DNA of 64,000 nt from Celeribacter litoreus (lineage in GTDB: Bacteria > Pseudomonadota > Alphaproteobacteria > Rhodobacterales > Rhodobacteraceae), in assembly GCF_020165855.1 (NCBI RefSeq), contig NZ_JAIUFY010000005.1, positions 731,243 to 795,242 on the forward strand, in the 5' to 3' direction. The translations under genes were made by a program, and so were the position numbers. Positions 34,107-42,556 of this stretch are shown here, one piece after another. Each line of letters opens with the position of its first letter. Position 1 is the stretch's first letter. The notes beneath the pieces were generated by a model, which searched no databases, was not told the DNA's origin, and was given only the letters and a program-made list of their open reading frames with translations.

Positions 34107-35492
34107 TTATGCGGCGTAGGGGCCGAGGGTCACTTGATTGCGGCCCTCGGCTTTCGCCACATAGAGCGCGCGATCCGCGACTTCGATCAGGTGAGCGATT
34201 GGGGCGGGCGACGAGTCCGGGAGTGCGTCCCCCATCACCAGACCAATTGAGGCCGACACGGAAACAGGCGTGCCGTCGGGGGCGTGGGCCACAGGAATGG
34301 CGAAGATTTCATTGCGCAGCCGCTCAGCAACGGCGCGGGCCTCCATTAACGTCGTGCAGGGCAAACACACGAGGAATTCTTCGCCGCCGAAACGTGCGAT
34401 GAGATCCATGCCGCGCAGATTGTCACGGAGCCGATGCGCCACCTCGATCAGTACGGCATCTCCGGTGCTGTGTCCGTATCTGTCATTGACGCTTTTGAAA
34501 CGGTCCAGATCGATCAGCATGAGCGCGAAGGGTTGATTTCGTGTCCGTGCCTCGCGCGCGATCCGCTCCAGATGCGGCATCGCATAGCGACGGTTCGATA
34601 GGCCGGTCAGGCTGTCCTGCGTCGCGAGTTTCAGCCCCTCATCGACCGTCCGTTGGAGCATATCGCTTTCCCGCTTGCGCCGAAGCTGCATCCGGAGGCG
34701 GAGCACCATCTCTTCCGGATCGGCGCCGTGTGGGATCAGATCATTCGCTCCGAGATCAAGCGCCATGAGAGCTTCTCGACGATGCCTTTGGTCATGCACC
34801 ACGATGATACCCGCATTCCGCGCGGCCTCACGGGCCCGCAGATCAGAGATCAGGCGCAACCCCTCGCGCCGGCTCGCGCGTGCAGAGATGACATAGACGT
34901 CGGCTGTTTCGCCTTTCGAAACACGCTCGAGCGCGCGATTTGCTTTCTCGAGGATAATTTCATCGTGGATGAGCCCCTTCAGCCCAGCCCGCCACATCAT
35001 CGCCTCTTCGGTATTATGTCCGATGAGCATGATACGACCCGCCGTCTCAAACGCGCGCGGCGCTTCGGAAAAGCCGAGGGCGCGCGCGGTCTCCATCCGG
35101 CGCCGGAGTTCGTCAGACGTCGCGGAGGCACGCACGAGCGCGCGCACACGGGCGGTCAATGTCAGGTCGTCAATCGGTTTGATCAGGAATTCGTCTGCGC
35201 CCGCTTTCAGGGCCGAAATCTTTGCTTCGCTGTCGATGGCGGGGATGATGATGACGACAGGGATATGGGCGGTGACGGGGTTTGATTTCAGACGCGAGCA
35301 GGCCTCCAGACCGCTCATGTCACCGAGCGTCAGATCGAGAATGATGAGGTTCGGGCGCTCGCTCTCGGCGCGCTCAATCACTTCCGCGCCGCTCGCTGCC
35401 TGGCTCACATCATAGAACGCGGCAGCCAGTTTTACCTTCAGAATAATGCGGTTCGTTGGCACATTATCTGCAATGAGGATCCTGCCAGCCAT
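34107..35492 (-). CDS. pleD: PleD-type response regulator diguanylate cyclase (REC-REC-GGDEF)
   Basis: The 461 aa protein makes c-di-GMP when phosphorylated. REC1 (about 1-120) has acidic D9, phospho-acceptor D53 in IILDLTLGDMSG and K105 in FLIKPIDD. REC2 (about 150-270) is degenerate, as usual in PleD. The GGDEF domain (about 295-461) has DLDRFKSVNDRYGHSTGD and the active site GGEEF, with the inhibitory I-site RGMD five residues before it. The Ser/Thr normally following REC1 strand 4 is not apparent (PVVIIIPAID). Start is the ATG behind GGAGAGGA. It is divergent from the DUF3572 gene, a common alphaproteobacterial neighbour. Confidence 0.92.
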   Translation of the reverse strand: MAGRILIADNVPTNRIILKVKLAAAFYDVSQAASGAEVIERAESERPNLIILDLTLGDMSGLEACSRLKSNPVTAHIPVVIIIPAIDSEAKISALKAGADEFLIKPIDDLTLTARVRALVRASATSDELRRRMETARALGFSEAPRAFETAGRIMLIGHNTEEAMMWRAGLKGLIHDEIILEKANRALERVSKGETADVYVISARASRREGLRLISDLRAREAARNAGIIVVHDQRHRREALMALDLGANDLIPHGADPEEMVLRLRMQLRRKRESDMLQRTVDEGLKLATQDSLTGLSNRRYAMPHLERIAREARTRNQPFALMLIDLDRFKSVNDRYGHSTGDAVLIEVAHRLRDNLRGMDLIARFGGEEFLVCLPCTTLMEARAVAERLRNEIFAIPVAHAPDGTPVSVSASIGLVMGDALPDSSPAPIAHLIEVADRALYVAKAEGRNQVTLGPYAA

Positions 35493-35623
35493 TCTGTCCT
35501 CTCCGAAACGGTCGTTCTCTGTTCCCGCCACTGTCAACTTTCGCGTTACGCTGTTGCGTTTGGTTAAGAAACTGGGCCAGAAAGGTTAATAAACTGTTTC
35601 GAAGCACCGAGTGGCCCCCTGAC

Positions 35624-35908
35624 ATGAAGCAAGAAACCGCCGAAATCATCGGTATCAAAGTCCTGACATGGCTCATCTCGAAGGATGAGCTTTTCCCTGT
35701 TTTTATGGGGTCCACGGGAATTTCCGAGCAGGAGTTGCGGGAGCGTCTTGCGGCGCAGGAGACAGAGCTCTTTTCCGCTGTTCTCGATTTCGTAACGATG
35801 GATGACGCATGGGTTCAAAGCTGTGCCGAAGACACTGGTCTCGCGCCCGAAGACCCGATGCGCGCGCGACAGGCTCTGCCGGGTGGAGCAGAGATTAACT
35901 GGACCTGA
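35624..35908 (+). CDS. DUF3572 family protein
   Basis: The 94 aa helical protein matches DUF3572: AEIIGIKVLTWLISKDELFPVFMGSTG and LFSAVLDFVTMDDAWVQSCAEDTGL followed by DPMRARQALPGG. The family has no known function and regularly lies next to pleD in alphaproteobacteria, so a link with c-di-GMP or cell-cycle control is plausible but unproven. The HAD gene follows after one base. Confidence 0.85.
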   Translation: MKQETAEIIGIKVLTWLISKDELFPVFMGSTGISEQELRERLAAQETELFSAVLDFVTMDDAWVQSCAEDTGLAPEDPMRARQALPGGAEINWT

Positions 35909-35909
35909 T

Positions 35910-36632
35910 ATGTCAAATCCGCGCCCGGGATTGCAGCAGCCGATCCAAGCCATCCTCTTTGATAAAGACGGAACACTCATCGATTTTCAGGCGAGCTGGG
36001 GGCCGTGGGCCGTGCAGGCAATCGAGCGCATGTGTGGAGACGATCGCGACCACCAGACGCGCGTCGCAAAGGTGCTCGGGGTCGATATGGCGAACGCCTC
36101 TTTTCTGGCGGACAGCCGTGTGATCGCAGGGACGCCCGACGACGTGCTTGAGCTTCTTTCCCCCTGTTTCCCTCAGAGGACGGACGCGGAAATTCTCCGG
36201 TGGCTGGAGCCGCAGCCCGAGGATTTCAATCCTGTCGCTGTCCCGCGCCTCACGGAAGTGTGCGAATGGCTCACGGGCCGCGGTCTGTCGCTCGCTGTTG
36301 TGACCAATGACTTTGAAGTTGCAGCGAAAGATCAGCTGGTGAGTATAGGGATCGAAACGCATTTTCGTGAAGTGATCGGCTACGATAGCGGTTACGGTGG
36401 CAAACCGGCGCCGGATCCGTGCCGAGGCGCGGCGGCGCGTCTAGGGATTGCGCCGGAAGCCTGCGTGATGGTGGGCGATAGCCTCCATGATCTCGAAGCG
36501 GGCCGTGCGGCGGGTATGCTGTGCGTCGGTGTTCTGACGGGGGTGGCGACGCGTGGCGATCTCGATGCGCATGCGGATGTCGTGCTTGAGAGCATTGCTG
36601 AGTTGCCGGATTGGTTGTCCACGCTCGACTGA
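35910..36632 (+). CDS. HAD-superfamily phosphatase, phosphoglycolate phosphatase-like
   Basis: The 240 aa protein has all four HAD motifs: FDKDGTLID (nucleophile Asp and DxD-type acid), VVTND, the Lys in GYGGKPAPDP, and VMVGDSLHDLEAGRAAG. The cap is the helical C1 type between motifs I and II. It hydrolyses a small phosphate ester, and phosphoglycolate is only a guess from similarity. The ATG at 35910 directly follows the DUF3572 stop, so the two are co-transcribed. Confidence 0.88.
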   Translation: MSNPRPGLQQPIQAILFDKDGTLIDFQASWGPWAVQAIERMCGDDRDHQTRVAKVLGVDMANASFLADSRVIAGTPDDVLELLSPCFPQRTDAEILRWLEPQPEDFNPVAVPRLTEVCEWLTGRGLSLAVVTNDFEVAAKDQLVSIGIETHFREVIGYDSGYGGKPAPDPCRGAAARLGIAPEACVMVGDSLHDLEAGRAAGMLCVGVLTGVATRGDLDAHADVVLESIAELPDWLSTLD

Positions 36633-36742
36633 CACTCGCTCTGGTTGCGCTTTGGCGGAAATTTCTAGAGCCTTTTGGGAATGTTGGTAATTTTTTAATT
36701 CCATATGCCTACTCCAGTCCTCGGCGAACGGGAGATGGGCAT

Positions 36743-37336
36743 ATGCACGGGATGATAAATCGCGCGATTCAGTGCTTTGTGACGGACACTTACGGCGTCC
36801 AGACCTGGCAACGTGTTACCGACAGCGCAGGGCTCGAGTTTGCCAACTTCGAGCCGATGCTCAATTATCGAGATCAACTGACGCTTGATGTGCTTGGTCA
36901 GGCTGCGCGTGAACTCAAAAAACCGGTCGAGACCTTTTTCGAGGATCTGGGCACCTATCTCGTCTCCCACCCCAACCTTGAAGCCATTCGCAGATTGCTC
37001 CGTTTTGGCGGCGAAAACTTCGTCGAATTTCTCTTCTCCCTAAATGATCTGGAAGGTCGCGCGAAACTCGCTCTGCCGGACCTCGAAGTTCCGTCGCTCA
37101 AGGTTGAGAATCTGAAGGACGGAACCTTTCGCATGACCTGCATGGGCACGATGCCGGGCGTTGGCTACGCCATGGTCGGCGTGATGCGCGCGATGGCAGA
37201 TGACTACGGAGCGTTGGTCTTCCTGGAGCATGCGGGGTGGAAGGATTCCGGCGAGGAGATCATCACCATCAATCTTTTAGAGGCCACCTATTCAGAGGGA
37301 CGCCAATTCGAACTGGCCGGTCGCGCGGTGGGCTGA
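36743..37336 (+). CDS. H-NOX (heme NO-binding) family protein lacking the heme histidine
   Basis: The 197 aa protein starts like an H-NOX domain (MHGMINRAIQCFV, then NFEPMLNYRDQLTLDVL and a helix ending FGGENFVEFLFSLNDL) and has PDLEVPSLKVE. In H-NOX proteins the helix ends L-x-N-L-H, with the proximal heme histidine. Here that residue is Glu104 (codon 37052-37054). The YxSxR heme-propionate motif is also missing; the segment reads FRMTCMGTMPG. It therefore probably does not bind heme normally. The C-terminal extension has AMADDYGALVFLEHAG. Start follows GGGAG. The HNOBA-GGDEF gene starts 3 bases behind it, so the pair is one unit. Confidence 0.85.
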   Translation: MHGMINRAIQCFVTDTYGVQTWQRVTDSAGLEFANFEPMLNYRDQLTLDVLGQAARELKKPVETFFEDLGTYLVSHPNLEAIRRLLRFGGENFVEFLFSLNDLEGRAKLALPDLEVPSLKVENLKDGTFRMTCMGTMPGVGYAMVGVMRAMADDYGALVFLEHAGWKDSGEEIITINLLEATYSEGRQFELAGRAVG

Positions 37337-37339
37337 GCA

Positions 37340-38326
37340 ATGAACAACACGATCCTACAGCCCGAATTTCTCGACACGTTTATGCCGATGCATGTGCTCT
37401 ATGATTCTGAGGGCATAATTCTGCATATCGGGCCGACGTTGGAGAAGATGCGACGCTGCGTGCCGTTCGTGGGGTCTTCTCTCAGCGACATTTTTTCCAT
37501 CCATGATGATGGTCGCGGGACGGGAGAGGGCCCGGTGCCTCACCACGCGAAGCTCTACATCAAATTCAGGACGGGTATCCCGACGCAATTGAAAGGCATG
37601 GCGATGCCTGTCCGGCAGTCCGACCTGAGTGTTTTGAATCTCTCGTTCGGTATCTCCATCGTGGACGCAGTGGCGGATTATCGGTTCACGGCCGGGGATT
37701 TCGCGCACACCGATCTCGCGATCGAGATGCTGTATCTTGTCGAGGCGAAATCTGCAGTCCTTCATGAAACGAAGCAGTTGAACCTGCGTCTTCAAAGCGC
37801 CCGTTTCGCCGCTGAAGAACAGGCGAGCACAGATATGTTGACCGGACTGAGAAACCGGCGCGCGTTTGATCAGGCGTTTGAAGAATTCTTACGCCGTCGC
37901 ACAACGTTCGCGCTCATGCATCTTGATCTTGATTACTTCAAATCCGTGAACGACAGCCTCGGACATGCGGCAGGGGATGCGGTTCTAAGAGAAGTCGCGA
38001 AGATCATGAATGAGGAGACGCGCGAGGAAGATGTCATCGCGAGGATCGGCGGAGATGAATTCGTCTTTCTCTTGAAAAACCTGACGTCGCCAGACCGACT
38101 TCTGAACATGGCCAGGAGATTGATCGCACGCCTTGAAGAGCCGATTCCGTTCCATGATGCGTTCTGCCGGATTTCCGGATCGGTGGGCATCGCCACAACC
38201 GAGCAATACCGCCATCCTACGGCAGAGAAGATGAGTCATGATGCCGATCTGGCGCTTTATAGCTCAAAGCGGGGAGGGCGCGCGCTGGCAACCATGTTTG
38301 ATCCGGAGCTTCATTCCGGCGTTTAG
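37340..38326 (+). CDS. Diguanylate cyclase with HNOBA sensor domain
   Basis: The 328 aa protein has an N-terminal HNOBA (H-NOX-associated, PAS-like) domain (about 1-140: FLDTFMPMHVLYDSEGIILHIGP, then GSSLSDIFSIHDD and LKGMAMPV), a short coiled-coil linker (VEAKSAVLHETKQLNLRLQSARFAAEE), and a GGDEF domain (about 165-328). The active site GGDEF and metal-binding DLDYFKSVNDSLGHAAGD are intact, and the I-site REED lies five residues before GGDEF, so it should make c-di-GMP with product inhibition. HNOBA is the partner domain of H-NOX in soluble guanylate cyclase, so the preceding gene most likely encodes its regulator. Confidence 0.9.
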   Translation: MNNTILQPEFLDTFMPMHVLYDSEGIILHIGPTLEKMRRCVPFVGSSLSDIFSIHDDGRGTGEGPVPHHAKLYIKFRTGIPTQLKGMAMPVRQSDLSVLNLSFGISIVDAVADYRFTAGDFAHTDLAIEMLYLVEAKSAVLHETKQLNLRLQSARFAAEEQASTDMLTGLRNRRAFDQAFEEFLRRRTTFALMHLDLDYFKSVNDSLGHAAGDAVLREVAKIMNEETREEDVIARIGGDEFVFLLKNLTSPDRLLNMARRLIARLEEPIPFHDAFCRISGSVGIATTEQYRHPTAEKMSHDADLALYSSKRGGRALATMFDPELHSGV

Positions 38327-38429
38327 GAGGCCGCCAGTGATGCAGGAAACGGCTGCGCCGAAGCCCGCACATGACAGAAATATTTTTTTTATCGAAAAAC
38401 CGCTTGCGCGTAGGCGCAGCATCTCATAA

Positions 38430-38529
38430 ATACCCGCTCACACCAAGCGCGGTCCGTTCGTCTATCGGTTAGGACGCCAGGTTTTCAACCTGGAAAGAGG
38501 GGTTCGATTCCCCTACGGACTGCCACTTT
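38430..38529 (+). repeat. 100-bp inverted repeat copy 1 (contains tRNA-Glu)
   Basis: This stretch is identical to the reverse complement of 44167-44266. It covers the tRNA-Glu gene, 21 bases in front of it and 4 bases behind. The two copies enclose 5,637 bases with the EEP gene and the ugp operon. Confidence 0.93.
38451..38525 (+). tRNA. tRNA-Glu (TTC), copy 1
   Basis: Acceptor stem GGTCCGT (38451-38457) pairs with ACGGACT (38515-38521) with a first G-U pair, discriminator G, and encoded CCA (38523-38525). The anticodon stem CCAGG/CCTGG encloses TTTTCAA with anticodon TTC. The T arm has GGTTCGATTCC. Confidence 0.96.
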
Positions 38530-38586
38530 CCCCGACATTGAAGTGCTTCCTCTGCTCACAGATGTCCTGTGTGCTTCGTGCCGACC

Positions 38587-39597
38587 TTATGCGGACGGCA
38601 CTGTGACTTCGCAAGAAACGGCATCATGGTCGGACAGGGGCTTTCCATCCGGATCAAGAGCGGACACGAGTTCAGACGTGACCGGTGATAGATCGCGCGT
38701 GGCAAACCAGTCGAGCTTCATCTTCCGCGTTGGATGCGGGGTAATCAGGCTCGGGCGTGTGGTGAAGCCGTCGGGTGTCGAGGACCAGTCGTAGCCGCGG
38801 GCCTTTGCGTTCTCGAAAAGCTCTTCGCTCTGCCAATCGAAGTCGGGCGGCCGTCGGTTGCCGGTGTTCAAGTCCCCGCCGATCAGGACGGGCATGTCCG
38901 GTGCAAAGACATCAATGGCATCGAGGAGGCGTTTGAACTGCTCTGCGCGATGCGCACTGCCCGCGTTGCTCTCGAGATGCGTGCTCACCACGCACATCCG
39001 GCCCGTTTCGGTCGGTATGATCGCCAATAGCGCCATCCGTCCGCCAACGCGAGGCTGCTCTGGGTCGGCGGCGCCGCTTTCCGGTGTGAACCAATGCCCG
39101 TGATCGTCGAGCCGGACCATCGTCACCTTCTCAAAGGGCACTTTGGACAGGATCGCGTTCCCGTGCCAGCCCAGTTCATTGAATTCATCTGTGCAAAACC
39201 CGCGCTCGGTCGGCCCGCCGAGCCCGAGTTCGTGAAACTCGACGCCGAAGGCGTAGGTCATACCTAACTCTGCCCCCATGACCTCGGTCGGATGCCGCTG
39301 AGCGGTGCGCGCCATGCCGTGGTCCACTTCGGAGAGAAGCACGACGTCGGGGCGATAGTCCGCGAGCAGTGCGGCGGAGGCCTCTGGGAAAAGGCATCGT
39401 TCAGCGTTCCATGCAACCGCACGGATCTGAGCCGGAAGAGAGGCGGCACTTGCCGTGCCGCCTGTTTGGACTGCGTTCATTGCGGGCAGAGCCGCCAAGA
39501 GTTCGCGATGCGCCTCAGCCGTCTTGGGCGCGGACATGATCCGCGCCCGTTGCGCCTCCGTGACGGGCGCGAGCTGAGAGTCCGACAGGATTACCAC
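38587..39597 (-). CDS. EEP-family phosphoesterase, last gene of the ugp operon
   Basis: The 336 aa protein has the endonuclease/exonuclease/phosphatase layout: [30 protein letters not shown] with the metal-binding Glu, [37 protein letters not shown] and the end [11 protein letters not shown]. These are the sphingomyelinase/phosphatase-type EEP motifs. There is no signal peptide. The GTG start at 39597 overlaps the ugpC stop by seven bases, so it is coupled to the transporter. In E. coli this position is taken by ugpQ, a glycerophosphodiesterase of another fold. Cleavage of imported phosphodiesters is inferred. Confidence 0.85.
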   Translation of the reverse strand: MVILSDSQLAPVTEAQRARIMSAPKTAEAHRELLAALPAMNAVQTGGTASAASLPAQIRAVAWNAERCLFPEASAALLADYRPDVVLLSEVDHGMARTAQRHPTEVMGAELGMTYAFGVEFHELGLGGPTERGFCTDEFNELGWHGNAILSKVPFEKVTMVRLDDHGHWFTPESGAADPEQPRVGGRMALLAIIPTETGRMCVVSTHLESNAGSAHRAEQFKRLLDAIDVFAPDMPVLIGGDLNTGNRRPPDFDWQSEELFENAKARGYDWSSTPDGFTTRPSLITPHPTRKMKLDWFATRDLSPVTSELVSALDPDGKPLSDHDAVSCEVTVPSA

Positions 39598-40691
39598 GCG
39601 GTCTCGCTCTGGGCCTCTACGGGGCTCTCTGCAGCGTCAGGGAGCGCTGTTACGAGCCGACGTCCCGTTTCAGGATCAAACAGGCAGAGATTGTCGACGC
39701 GGCAGGACAGGCGCATAGGGCCGGTCTGGACCGGGGTGTCTTCGGAGAGGTGCACGGTGAGGCGTTGATCATCAATGTGACCGTGCAGCAGACGGTGTGC
39801 GCCGAGCTCTTCGACCAGATCAACTTCCATCTGCAGCGGTCCTTCGGGATCGAGGCGGAGGTCTTCCGGACGAATGCCGAGTTGAACGGGGCCACGGGCG
39901 GTCGTCCAGATCGGAACGGAGAGTCCCGCGAACACCAGAACACGGTCAATCATTTCAGCGGCCAGCAGGTTCATCGGCGGTGCGCCCATGAAAGAGGCCA
40001 CGAAGGTCGAGGCCGGATCGTGGTAGATCTCGGACGGTGTGCCGATCTGTTCGATCTTGCCGCCGTTCAGGACGATGATCCGGTCCGCCATGGTCATGGC
40101 TTCAACCTGATCGTGGGTGACGTAGATCGAGGTCACACCAAGACGACGCTGGAGAGCCTTGATTTCAATGCGCATTTGGTTGCGCAGTTTCGCATCGAGG
40201 TTCGACAACGGCTCATCAAAGAGGAACAGAGCCGGGTCGCGCACGATGGCACGGCCCATGGCAACGCGCTGGCGCTGGCCGCCGGAGAGCTGAGCCGGTT
40301 TGCGGTCAAGATACTCGGTGAGGTTCAAAATCGCTGCAGCCTCCTGAACCTTCGCCTCGATCACATCTTTCGGTGTCTTCCGGTTTTTGAGGCCGTAGCC
40401 GATGTTCTTGCGCACGGTCATGTGCGGGTAGAGCGCGTAGTTCTGGAACACCATCGCGATGTCGCGGTCGGCGGGGTCCAGATCGTTGACGATGCGGTCG
40501 CCAATGCTGAGGTCCCCCTCGGAGATTTCCTCAAGCCCCGCGATCATGCGCAGCAGAGTGGATTTCCCGCAACCTGAGGGGCCGACGAGGACGACGAACT
40601 CGCCGTCTTCGATGGTGAAACTTGCGGGTGTGACGGCTTCGACGCCATTCGGGTAGATTTTGCGGACGGCGTCCAAAGTGACTTGAGCCAT
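39591..40691 (-). CDS. ugpC: Glycerol-phosphate ABC importer ATPase UgpC
   Basis: The 366 aa ATPase has Walker [10 protein letters not shown], signature LSGGQRQR, Walker [13 protein letters not shown] and the switch His in [10 protein letters not shown]. The C-terminal regulatory OB-type domain (about 240-366) has [14 protein letters not shown], as in the MalK/UgpC group. The segment [16 protein letters not shown] is typical of UgpC. It energises the UgpAE permease. It lies 11 bases behind ugpE, and the EEP gene overlaps its end. Confidence 0.93.
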   Translation of the reverse strand: MAQVTLDAVRKIYPNGVEAVTPASFTIEDGEFVVLVGPSGCGKSTLLRMIAGLEEISEGDLSIGDRIVNDLDPADRDIAMVFQNYALYPHMTVRKNIGYGLKNRKTPKDVIEAKVQEAAAILNLTEYLDRKPAQLSGGQRQRVAMGRAIVRDPALFLFDEPLSNLDAKLRNQMRIEIKALQRRLGVTSIYVTHDQVEAMTMADRIIVLNGGKIEQIGTPSEIYHDPASTFVASFMGAPPMNLLAAEMIDRVLVFAGLSVPIWTTARGPVQLGIRPEDLRLDPEGPLQMEVDLVEELGAHRLLHGHIDDQRLTVHLSEDTPVQTGPMRLSCRVDNLCLFDPETGRRLVTALPDAAESPVEAQSETAW

Positions 40692-40702
40692 GTGTGTGTT
40701 CC

Positions 40703-41593
40703 TTACTTGTCGGAGTCTGTCAGGCCCTTGACGAACCAGCTTTGGAAGAAAATGACGACGGCAACCGGCGGGATGACGGCGATGATCGCCAGCATGTTCG
40801 CACGCCCGTATTGGGGGATTTCGTTGCCTTCGAGAACTTGGACGATCTGTTTGATGCCGCGCACGAGCGTGTACATGCTCTCTTCTGTCGTCACCATTGT
40901 CGGCCAGAGATATTGGTTCCAGCCGTAGACGAACATGATGATGAACATGGCCGCGATCATGGTTTGGGAGAGCGGCACCAGAACGTCGATGAAGAATTTG
41001 ACCGGCCCCGCCCCGTCGATGCGCGCGGCCTCGACCAGTTCCTCGGGCACAGAACGGAAGAACTGACGGAAGAAGAACGTTGCGGTCGCGGAGGCGATGA
41101 GCGGCACGATCAGGCCGGTGTAGGTGTTGAGCAACCCGAGCTTCTGCGTGATCTCGTAGGACGGCAGGATGCGCACTTCGAGCGGCAGCAAGAGCGTCGT
41201 GAAGATGAGCCAGAAGGCCATGGTCGCAAACCGGAGACGGAAATAGACGATCGCGTAGGCGGCCATCATGCCAATGACGATCTTGCCGACCGCGAACCCG
41301 ATCCCGAGGATCAGCGAGTTCATGAGCATCGACATGCCGGAATTCTCACCGGAAAAGCCTGAGGCCTCGAACATCGCTTTGCGGAAGTTGTCGTCGAGCT
41401 CCGTGCCGATCATGAGGCTCGGACCATGGCGCATGGTTTCGATGTCGCTCGTCGTCGTGGTCTGGAGCACCATGAGAAGCGGGACGATCATAAAGAGCGC
41501 GCCTGCAATGAGGATCGCATGATCGACAACTTGGGACCACTTGACGCGCGGAAGACTCCGCGAGCGCGTGAATTTAGACGTGATATCAGCCAT
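40703..41593 (-). CDS. ugpE: Glycerol-phosphate ABC importer permease UgpE
   Basis: The 296 aa protein has six membrane segments and the permease EAA motif [27 protein letters not shown], which docks on UgpC. The N-terminal [26 protein letters not shown] and the end VKGLTDSDK fit the UgpE/MalG class. It pairs with UgpA to form the channel. Eleven bases separate it from each neighbour in the operon. Confidence 0.92.
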   Translation of the reverse strand: MADITSKFTRSRSLPRVKWSQVVDHAILIAGALFMIVPLLMVLQTTTTSDIETMRHGPSLMIGTELDDNFRKAMFEASGFSGENSGMSMLMNSLILGIGFAVGKIVIGMMAAYAIVYFRLRFATMAFWLIFTTLLLPLEVRILPSYEITQKLGLLNTYTGLIVPLIASATATFFFRQFFRSVPEELVEAARIDGAGPVKFFIDVLVPLSQTMIAAMFIIMFVYGWNQYLWPTMVTTEESMYTLVRGIKQIVQVLEGNEIPQYGRANMLAIIAVIPPVAVVIFFQSWFVKGLTDSDK

Positions 41594-41604
41594 CTGTGTC
41601 AGCC

Positions 41605-42486
41605 TCAGGTGTAGTGGATGCGGCGTTCGACCATGCGGAACTGGAACACCGTAAGCGCGAGAACGAGGATCATCAGGATGACCGATTGCGCGGACGAACC
41701 GCCAAGGTCATTGCCGCGGAAGCCGTCGACATAAACCTTATAGACGAGGGTCATCGGGTTGTTGCCGGGCTCTCCCTTCACGAGGGTGTCGACCACACCG
41801 AAAGTGTCGAAGAGCGCATAGGTGATGTTGATGATCAGCAGGAAGAAACCGGTCGGCGCGAGCAGCGGGAAGGTCACATCCCAAAAGCGGCGCGTGCCGG
41901 AGCGATTGTCGATGAGTGCGGCCTCTCGGACAGCTTTGGGAATGCTTTGCAGGCCGGAGAGGAAGAAGATGAAATTCACCGGCACTTGTTTCCAAACGGA
42001 CACGAGAACCATCGCGAATGCCGTATCAGAGTAATCGACGCCGAGATTGTAATCCCAACCGAGTGCGCCGAAGAGTTCGGTCAAAGGTCCCCAGCGCTGG
42101 TTGAACATCATCAGGCCGATGAAGCCCGCAACGGGCGGTGCGACGGCGTAGACCCACATGAGGAGTGTGCGGTAAGTCTTTGCGCCCCGGATGACATTGT
42201 CCGCTTTGACAGCGAGCAGAAGCGCCAGCGCGAGGGAGAAGAAGGTCACGAGGACCGTGAAGAGCAACGTGAAACGCGCGACTTTGAGATACTCAGAAGA
42301 AGCGGTCAGCGAGGTATAGTTTTCCAGACCGACGAAGGTTTGGCCGAAGCCAAACGGATCCTGCAGATAGAAGGACGATTTGATCGCGTAACCAGCGGGC
42401 CAGTAGAAAAACAACAGAATGATCGACAGCTGCGGCACAAGCAGAAGGATCGGAAGCCAACGCGTGGAAAAACCTGCACGTTTCAT
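41605..42486 (-). CDS. ugpA: Glycerol-phosphate ABC importer permease UgpA
   Basis: The 293 aa protein has six membrane segments, starting WLPILLLVPQLSIILLFFYWPAGYAIKSSF, and the EAA region AVREAALIDNRSGTRRFWDVTFPLLAPTGF. The length is close to E. coli UgpA (295 aa). Order ugpB-A-E-C is the standard one. It lies 70 bases behind ugpB, and that gap holds a strong hairpin. Confidence 0.93.
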   Translation of the reverse strand: MKRAGFSTRWLPILLLVPQLSIILLFFYWPAGYAIKSSFYLQDPFGFGQTFVGLENYTSLTASSEYLKVARFTLLFTVLVTFFSLALALLLAVKADNVIRGAKTYRTLLMWVYAVAPPVAGFIGLMMFNQRWGPLTELFGALGWDYNLGVDYSDTAFAMVLVSVWKQVPVNFIFFLSGLQSIPKAVREAALIDNRSGTRRFWDVTFPLLAPTGFFLLIINITYALFDTFGVVDTLVKGEPGNNPMTLVYKVYVDGFRGNDLGGSSAQSVILMILVLALTVFQFRMVERRIHYT

Positions 42487-42508
42487 AATTCAGCCTTTCG
42501 TAAAAGAT

Positions 42509-42536
42509 CCAACGGCCGCGAAAGGGCGGCCGTTGG
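42509..42536 (-). terminator. Strong hairpin between ugpB and ugpA (attenuator or partial terminator)
   Basis: CCAACGGCCGC (42509-42519) pairs perfectly with GCGGCCGTTGG (42526-42536) around a 6-base loop. On the minus strand it is followed by ATCTTTTAC. It may stop part of the transcripts or protect the ugpB mRNA, giving more binding protein than permease. Confidence 0.75.
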
Positions 42537-42556
42537 CGGTGTTCGATGCAAGGGGT

